Below, piece after piece: positions 54,680-64,000 of a stretch of DNA of 64,000 nucleotides. The translations under genes and the position numbers were made by a program. The stretch comes from Apostichopus japonicus. Its lineage: Eukaryota > Echinodermata > Holothuroidea > Aspidochirotida > Stichopodidae. Location of the stretch: positions 12,427,213 through 12,491,212 of the forward strand of contig NC_092574.1 in assembly GCF_037975245.1 (NCBI RefSeq). The letters run 5' to 3'. Each line of letters begins with the position of its first letter. Position 1 is the first letter of the stretch. The notes beneath the pieces are model-generated. The model made no database searches. It was not told the origin of the DNA and worked only from the letters and a program-made list of their open reading frames with translations.

Positions 54680-54830
54680 TATCAGGGAGTTGTTATGGAA
54701 CGTAACAACTCCCTGGTGTAATCACTAGAGGGATGACTTCAGCATGGTACTCTCATGGGGGGTGTATGGTACTCTTATTGGGGGGTGTATGGTACTCTCA
54801 TGGGGGGGTGTATAAAAGGCATGTCAAGGT
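54680..54830. repeat. Perfect hairpin followed by ATGGTACTCTCATGG repeats
   Basis: CAGGGAGTTGTTA (54683-54695) pairs perfectly with TAACAACTCCCTG (54703-54715) across a 7-nt loop. Just downstream, ATGGTACTCTCATGGGGGGT occurs three times with small changes (about 54743-54813). Confidence 0.85.
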
Positions 54831-57800
54831 TTGTAGGCCTAGACTGAATCCACAGTCTTTGTTTTCAAGAGAAGACTGAGAATTAGGATTCAGTATGAAG
54901 ATACAAGTTGCTCTATTTGGTAGAAACTAATTAGCCATCCCACTGGAAGTCTTAAGTAAAACCAAAAAATAGGCATGAATGAAACTGCCCAAAGCTTCAA
55001 ATATTTTGCTATTTGGAACATGAGAATTTGTGGAAATTATTAAAAATATGAACAATTTTGAACTGTTCTAGACCTACCAGGAATTTGGACCCTAAACAAA
55101 GACCCAGAGAATTATAAAAATTATAATTTGAAGCAATGTTTATAATATCACCTTTCATGGGATTAATTGTAAGGTACATAACCTTGAGAATCTGTAAGAT
55201 AAAATATATACTTTACCGCAAAATAGCTAAAACTACTTGCTACTAAACTTTTAGAGTCTTGCTAAACTGTGAGGTTAATTTACAAATTGTAATGTAAGTT
55301 GTCAATACTTGGTAAACTATTTACAAGCTAATAGTGGCCAAACATGATGTGGTAGGAATTAGAAAATGTGCAATGAAATATAAGCAAGATTTGTGTACAG
55401 AAATAAATGACTTTATAACAACCTTCTAGAACATCTGCTTAACCACCAAATCTGCTAGAAATTAAATAATGGTCACTAATGCTCTTTGCTTCATTCCTCA
55501 AATAATTTTTCTGTTGCACAAAACTTTTAGAACCATTTATTGTGAATAATCTTTCTCTTCTCAAAACAATAAATAAAAGATGTAACTGTAAGTAAATGAT
55601 AACAAAGGAATGTATGATCTTATATTTCTCAAGTTTATTTTCCTTTTATAATGTTGAAATCAAATATTACAAAACGATATAATGCATTGTATGAAATATT
55701 ACAAATTTTGGTCCCTTGCACCGAATGTTCCTATTTTCACCCATCAATCCTCGTCTACCCCCTCCCCACCCCCACTCACTATTCACTCATCTAGTAACCT
55801 TTGTTATCTACATAAACAGATTAAGAGGGAAATATTCTAAATATGTTGCATGATTGGATAAACTTGGAAGTAAATAGTTAAAAGCCCATCTCTGTGATTT
55901 CTTCCTCAAAAAAAAAGAACTATTTCACACATTTTTGTAGAAAAATAATTATTAAAAAGTATACTTTTGATAATAATAACATGGGATTGCAAAATAATAT
56001 ATATCTGGAAGTTAAGATTTCCCTCTACCAGAAGAAAACAGAACACTGTTTAAAACATAAAAAATGACAAAAATGTACCAAAAAAACCCCCCAAAAATCT
56101 TGCTATTGTTTGAGATCTTGAACATAACATACATCATATTGCATCTTGCTCATATCCAGATGTTTAAAGGAGCATTTTGAGGAAAAGTTCAATTTTTTTT
56201 TTAGGCCCTGTCAAGATACTAAAGTCCCATGCAACTGAAGGCCATTAATTTCACTTAGACAACTTTAACCTCAAATAATGTATTCCAAGTGGAACAATTT
56301 CAAACATGATCCATGTGATTTCTGTGCTTAAAATATGAAAAGTATCTGAGTGTTAAATATTGAAGATTAATGGATTTGTTAACCACTTTAACCACTGTCG
56401 GCTTGATTAAATTTACAATTTAACGCATAAAGCTTCTGTAACTGCTCCAAGAAAGTTTTTGTTTTTGGTTGAAAGCAATTTATTCCTTTCCTGTTGTAAG
56501 TCCTATTCATATAGGGTAAAATGAATAGGTTTGTTTACGAGGTAAACACCCCCCCCCCCACCCCAATACAGAAATCATTGATACAAATATGTAGCTGACC
56601 TGTTGCATTATTGTTCAGCATTATTCATGGCTTTAGAACTTATTTGTATACATTTCCTCCAGTTCTGCTTGTGTTAATTCTTGTTAAGAATGAAACTTCA
56701 TGTCTTCTTATGGCATATATACATTTTTGTTTCGTGCGCAGTTTTTATCAAGTTTTTTTGAAACACACTTAGAAGGAAGTGAAAATACAAGGAACTCTTT
56801 TTCTAATACAACAAATTTGTTACCATTGAAGAACAGAAAGTAAAACACAAAGTGTGTAATGTAGTCTAAGAGGTAAAAAATACTAAATTTGTAACACAAA
56901 AGAAAAAAAAAACTTTATGAATGTTGGTCCGTCAAATGTAATACAAACTATCCCTGTGTAAATAAAAAAAATATCTACAATGGCAGAAAAGGAGACAAAA
57001 GTCCTCCAAGCAATTCTGGGATACGTATAAATATTGCAAAATTATGATGAGATATCAGAAATGAAAAAGTTATCATGTGTGACACATTGATTTTTAATTT
57101 TGGGGAGAACATGAATCGCCCATTAACCTTAAATAAATATAAAGAAAATGCATTTCTTTTCCAAATGCTGAAAAAAATAGCCATCTTAATGAGCACTCGA
57201 TCCAAACTTTTTTGGATTTAATACAAACCAATGACCTAGTTTTACGAACTCATTGTAATTAGTGACCATTTAGCAGTACATGTAATGATCCAGCAATGAG
57301 TTATGTCATAGACCCATTGAAATTAGTGACCATTTAGCAGTACGTGTAATTATCCAGCAATGAGCTATTTAAAAGACCCCATTGTAATGAGTAACCATTT
57401 AGCAGTATGTGTTTTCTATTATCTATTGTTGTTACGTTGCAAGACAATATTACAACTGTATTATTCATTATGAGAATTGAACTCATGTTATTGATCCACT
57501 AACCAAGCTCTGCCTGTATGAATTTCAATATGTTGAACAATCAATATGTTTTGTGCACATTGGGACAATCAATATTAACTTTTGCATATGAACCTCATTT
57601 TCATCTTTCTTTCTTCAAATTTTTTCAATAGTTTCAAATCAATAATCCAGCTTTTTGCCTGCAAACGGTCCAATAGTGTGATACAAACTTTTCTTGCAAA
57701 GCTAATACTGCAAAAGCAAATAACAAAGAAGCAGCTTGTGTCTCCAACATGGCTAAAAACTCATTGGATATATTTCCCTTGATGTTATTGATCAAACATT

Positions 57801-58550
57801 TTTGTTGCCAATTAATTTATAAGAAGTATTTGAAATTTCCTGATACAGAAAAAAAGAGTTGGAACACAAAGATATATGTTGTTTCACTGATCAAATTTAC
57901 TTTGCCATCAACTATATCAGAGTAACTGTGGTAAATATGCTAATGGCCGTCACAATGTGACAACGAACAACATCTCACCTTTAAATAAAAGACCTGGTGT
58001 CATCCCACGACAAAATAGTTAACGAGAATTACCATTAATGTATATCAGTTGGAATTTAGGTACACTTACTTAGGTACACTTACTTAATCAAAACTGTTTC
58101 AAACTGTATAAATGACAATTAACTCTACAGGGTGACAAATATTTGTAAATAGATCATTTCTTAACAAGACTGCAATTCTACGATGATTGGATGAGTACTG
58201 TCCTGAACAAACTAAACCTAGGTAAATGCCATGCTATGAATAATCCATTTTGAATTAGTTATCGATTCCAATCGTTCCAAGAATCCAGTGTTTGATAGGG
58301 GAACCATGCAACCCATATAATCCATTCTCTTCTTCACCAGGAAACACCGGCTAACATGAAACATTCTCAATCACATTCTTTAGGATTCACGTTATCGGCG
58401 GCCATATTTCTGGGATGTTTCCTGAGCAAACATTGGCAATAGATTTGTAAAGATGGTAGCTTTTCACCTCTGTACCCTTGAGTTGTATCAGACTGAATCT
58501 CACACTATTGGATGTTGAAATAATTTTATTTTTTACAAAGAGATTACATT
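54831..58550. other. No recognisable gene; includes 3' UTR of the tyrosine kinase near its right end
   Basis: AT-rich with scattered A and C runs. Three diverged tandem units of about 65 bp lie at 57245-57410 (GTGACCATTTAGCAGTA, TCCAGCAATGAG). The kinase transcript runs leftward from 58551, so part of this must be its 3' UTR, but its end is not placed. Confidence 0.5.
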
Positions 58551-59940
<1,390 letters not shown>

Positions 59941-62400
59941 ACAAAACAAATTCTAAGATGCCAATCAGGATGCTCATTATGGATTCCAAGGGCTCATGTA
60001 AACTCTTCAATGAAGTGGCAGGGTTTGGGATTGTAAGTGTTTCACATAATAAAACGATTTTCAAAATGTTTCCTTGTGCTTTATTTCAAATTGTGAGTGT
60101 TCTGATTTTGGCCAAAAATGAGAAATAAAATCTTGATGCTTTGGCCAGACAAAATCATTAAATTTTGAAAGAAAAAAAAATGTTCTCAAATGCCAGTCAG
60201 GATGCTCATTATGGATTCCAAGAGCTCGGGTATACTCTTCAATGAAGGTAAGTGTCAGTCTATGGAACACTAATAAAATGATTTTTAAATGTGTCTTTGT
60301 ACTTTCTTTAAATTGAGAACGAATAATCTCATTATTGCTTAATAAGAAGGACACCCTCTATACAGTGTAGAAAAAACTTTAAAAAATGAGAATTGAGCCA
60401 TACAAAATCCCAAAAATTTTGACCAAAAAAAAAAAGTTCTCAAATGCCAGTCGGGATGCTCATTATGGATACCAAGAGACCAGATATGCTTTTCTCCGAA
60501 GTTAAAAGTGGTAGTTTATGAAATTTTTAGCCTATTAAAATGATTCTCAAAATGTTTCATTATAAATTCTCTCAAATTGAGAATGAATAATATCACTGTT
60601 GCTTTATAAGAAGGACACCCTCTATCTAATGCATATGCATGGAAAGAACTATAAAGGTCATGATTTTGGCCAAAAAGAACAAACTCGTAAGGCTATAGCC
60701 ATACAAAATCATTAAATTTTGGAAACAAAAAAAAAAGTTCTCAAATGCCAGTCAGGATGCTCATTATGGATTCCCAGAGCCCAGATATGCTTGTCTCTGA
60801 AGTTAAAAGTGGAAGTCTATGAAATTTTTAGCCTATTAAAATGATTCTCAAAATGTTTCATTATAAATTCTCTCAAACTGAGAATGAATAATATCACTGT
60901 TGCTTTATAAGAAGGACACCCTCTATCTAATGCATATGCATGAAAGAACTTTAAAGGTCATGATTTTGGCCCAAAAAAACTCATAAGGCTATCAGCCATA
61001 CAAATTCATTAAATTTTGGAAACAAAAAAAAGTTCCCAAATGCCAGTCAGGATGCTCATTGTGGATTCCCAGAGCCCAGATATGCTTCTCTCTGAAGTTA
61101 AAAGTGGTAGTTTATGGAATTTTTAGCATATTAAAATGATTCTCAAAATGTTTCATTATAAATTCTCTCAAATTGAGAATGAATAATATCATTGTTGCTT
61201 AATAAGAAGGACACCCTCCATCCAATGCATATCGGAAAGAACTAAAAGGGTCATGATTTTTACCTCCCCCCTCCCCAAAGTAAGGCTTTGGCCATACAAA
61301 CTCATTAAATTCAGACACAAAAAAGTTCTCAAATGCCAGTCAGGATGCTCATTATGGATTCCCAGAGCCCAGTTATGCTTCTCTCTGAAGTTAAAAGTGG
61401 TAGTTTATGGAATTTTTAGCATATTAAAATGATTCTCAAAATGTTTCATTATAAATTCTCTCAAATTGAGAATGAATAATATCATTGTTGCTTAATCAGA
61501 AGGACACCCTCCATCCAATGCATATGTGTGGAAAGAACTAAAAGGGTCGTGATTTTTACCTCCCCCCTCCCCAATGTAAGGCTTTGGCCATACAAACTCA
61601 CTAAATTCAGACAAAAAAAGTTCTCAATGCCAGTCAAGATGCTCATGGATTCCCAGAGCCCAGATATGCTTCTCTCTGAAGTTATAAGTGGTAGCATATG
61701 GAATTTTTAGCATATTAAAATGATTCTCAAAATGTTTCATTATAAATTCTCTCAAACTGAGAATGAATTATATCATTGTTGCTTTATAAGAAGGACACCC
61801 TCTATCCAATGCATATGTGTGGAAAGAATTCAAAAGGTCATGATTTTTGACCCCCCTCCCCCAAAAATCAAGGCTTTAGCCATTCAAACTCATCAAATTC
61901 AGACATAAAAAAAGTTCTCAAATGCCAGTCGGGATGCTCATTAATGTTCCAAGAGCCCAGATATGCTTCTCTCTAAAGTTAAAAGTAGTAATCTTTGGAA
62001 TATTTAGCCTATTAAAGTGATTTTCAAAATGTTTCATTTATAAATTCTCTCAAATTAAGAATAATATCATTGCTGCTTAATAAGAACGACACCCTCTATC
62101 TAATGCACATGTGTGGAAAGAATTAAATAGGTCATGATGTGGGCCATACAGCTGTGAATTTGGAGAACGAAAGTTCTCAAATGCCAGTCAGGATGGTTAT
62201 AATTGATTCCAAGAGCTCAAGTTTACTCTTCTATGAAGTTTAGTGGCAGTCTATGGAATTTATACCATAAAATGATTCTCAAAATGGGTCCTTGTAACTT
62301 TTAGTCAAACTATAGAGAGAATATCATTATTGCTGAATTAAGAAGGACACCCAATTAGTTCTCAATTGACAGTCAGGATGCTCCCACTTTTAAACCACTC
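59941..62400. repeat. ~255-300 bp direct tandem array
   Basis: About nine units, each with TTCTCAAATGCCAGTCAGGA, TGCTCATTATGGATTCC, GAGCCCAGATATGCTTCTCT, AAAATGATTCTCAAAATGTT and TAAGAAGGACACCCTCTAT. The marker word CCAGTCAGGATGCTC starts at about 60190, 60445, 60745, 61040, 61335, 61628, 61925 and 62183, with diverged edge copies near 59960 and 62366. Units at 61.0-61.9 kb are the most alike. No gene is seen inside. Confidence 0.9.
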
Positions 62401-63099
62401 TAAACTAATCCTAGACAAGCATATCTGGTAACTCATCATAAGCATTCTATCTGACATTTGAAAGGTGTTTTTTTTCTTGACTGAATTTAGGGTTCTATTT
62501 ATTATCGTTTAGCATTGGGTGTTTATTACTATCTGTTTTAGGCTTTAACAATAATTGTCTTACTGTATTATTGTTTCTCATACTTATTTATATTTATAAA
62601 CATAGACTATGATTTAATCTTTTGTGCATTTTGTTAAGTTTTTAAAATTATTTTACTATTTACATACTTCTGAAATTGTTTTGGACTGTATGCGTTCAGG
62701 TTGTAATTTTTTTATTATCGTTTAGTACGAGTGTTTTTTATATTGTTGGGCTTTTACATTTTATGCCTTATTGGTCCTATATATTTAATATTTAGGTTTT
62801 TGTTACTATTTGTTTTTAGGTTTTACATTTGCAAAGCGCTTTGAGCAGTGTTGCTGATTATGCGCTTAAAATATTACTTATTATTATTAATATTATTGAC
62901 TGATGATTTTTTTGTTTTAGCTTTTGGTTAAAATCACAGACTTTTTTTAATTCTTTCCAAAATTATGGTTGGGATGGAAGTTGTCCTACTGCATTAAGTT
63001 CAAATAATATGCTACATTCTCAATTTGAAAGGAAGTGAAATGAAACATTCTGATAATTATTTTAATATTTAGAGGTTTAACAGTCCATAGACTTCAACT

Positions 63100-64000
63100 A
63101 TTAGTTTCAGTATAAAGCATATTTCTGAGCTCTGGGAATTTATAATGAGCATCCTGAATGGCATTTGAGAACCTTTGTTGTTTGTCCCAATTTAATGATT
63201 TTTGCATGGCTGAAACCTAATGATTTTTTTGTGGCAAATCATGCCTTCCTGTTTTTTCCACAAGCAACAATGATATAATAAATTCCTAATTTGAAAGAAG
63301 TTATAACAAAACATTTTAAAAATCATTTTAATATTTAGCGACTCTAAGTTCCATAGACTAACTATTTAACTTGGAATCCATAATGAACATCCTGACTGGC
63401 ATTTGAGAACTTTCTATTTTTTTTGGTCCATATTTAACAGTTTTGTAGGCTGAAACCTTATAATTTTGTTTTATTTTTTGGCCCAAAAAAATGAACTTTT
63501 AAGTTGAGGGTATCCTTCTGAATTAAGCAACAATTATATCAATTCCTAATTTGAAAGAAGTTACAATATAACATTTTAAAAAATCATTTTAATATTTAGA
63601 GGCTTTTGGTTCCATAGACTAACACTTTAACATCAGAACTTTCTATTTTTGTTTGTCCAACTTTAACAGTTTTGTTACTCTAAAACCATAAAATTATTTT
63701 AATACTATAAGAGGCCTAGCTCTGAGAATCCATAATGAGCATCCTGACTGGCATTTAAGAAATTGTTATTTGGTCCAAATTAAATAAGTTTGTAAAATTA
63801 AATTTAAGTTAAATTTAAATTAACTAAGTTATGATTTTCTTTAGCTAAACCATGACCTTTTTAAGTATTTCCACAATGATGCATAGGATGGTGTGTGTCT
63901 TTCTGAATTAAGCAACAATCATATAATACAATCCAAATTTGAAAGAAATTATTATGACAAATTTTGAAAATCATTTTATGCACATTTCTGAGCTTTGAGA
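63100..64000. repeat. Inverted copies of the same array
   Basis: The complement AATGAGCATCCTGACTGGCA followed by TTTGAGAAC occurs at about 63140, 63385 and 63732, with TTAAAAATCATTTTAATATT words, in the opposite orientation to the 60-62 kb array. The array runs off the window end. The segment 62.4-63.1 kb between orientations is AT-rich and unmatched. Confidence 0.85.

Overview
This is nuclear genomic DNA from an animal. Genes are split into short exons with GT/AG introns, the sequence is AT-rich, and long introns are packed with minisatellites, inverted-repeat elements, hAT-type elements and SINE-like pieces. There are no rRNA genes, no operons and no bacterial signals. Gene content and repeat style fit a marine invertebrate deuterostome. 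An echinoderm is my best guess, because foldback elements with tandem-repeat termini are known from sea urchins (TU elements). The species cannot be read from the window.

Layout. (1) 409-25060, plus strand: 16 consecutive exons, all joining in phase, of an HMMR/RHAMM-type spindle coiled-coil protein. The 5' end lies outside the window, and the part seen encodes about 1330 residues, 681 of them in one exon. Its introns hold most of the repeats: nested inverted-repeat elements at 1.86-8.39 kb, a minisatellite at 10.7-11.2 kb, a foldback element at 15.0-16.1 kb and a 34-bp satellite with an 8-mer higher-order pattern at 16.2-17.6 kb. (2) 25.1-30.5 kb: intergenic, with a duplicated coding end, a divergent tandem repeat and a 1.9 kb compound inverted-repeat element. 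(3) 30482-36610, minus strand: a complete five-exon MMAA gene, the mitochondrial G-protein chaperone of methylmalonyl-CoA mutase, convergent with HMMR. (4) 36.6-54.1 kb, plus strand: remains of a KMT5A-like SET-domain gene, with a zinc-finger-like segment near 39.0 kb, candidate exons at 44.5 and 48.8 kb, and two tandem copies of the SET exons that both carry stop codons. A nested pair of hAT-like elements with target-site duplications lies at 39.3-40.5 kb. (5) 54.1-58.5 kb: no gene recognised. (6) 58551-59389, minus strand: the last two coding exons of a FER/FES-type tyrosine kinase, with an in-frame 45-bp tandem duplication. Its intron, from 59.4 kb to the window end, holds a ~255-300 bp repeat array whose orientation flips near 62.4-63.1 kb.

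The genes are unrelated functionally: spindle assembly, cobalamin metabolism, chromatin-type methyltransferase relics and tyrosine-kinase signalling. The most unusual material is the repeat architecture. Several elements carry their own short word clustered near both ends, and these are nested inside one another and inside introns.
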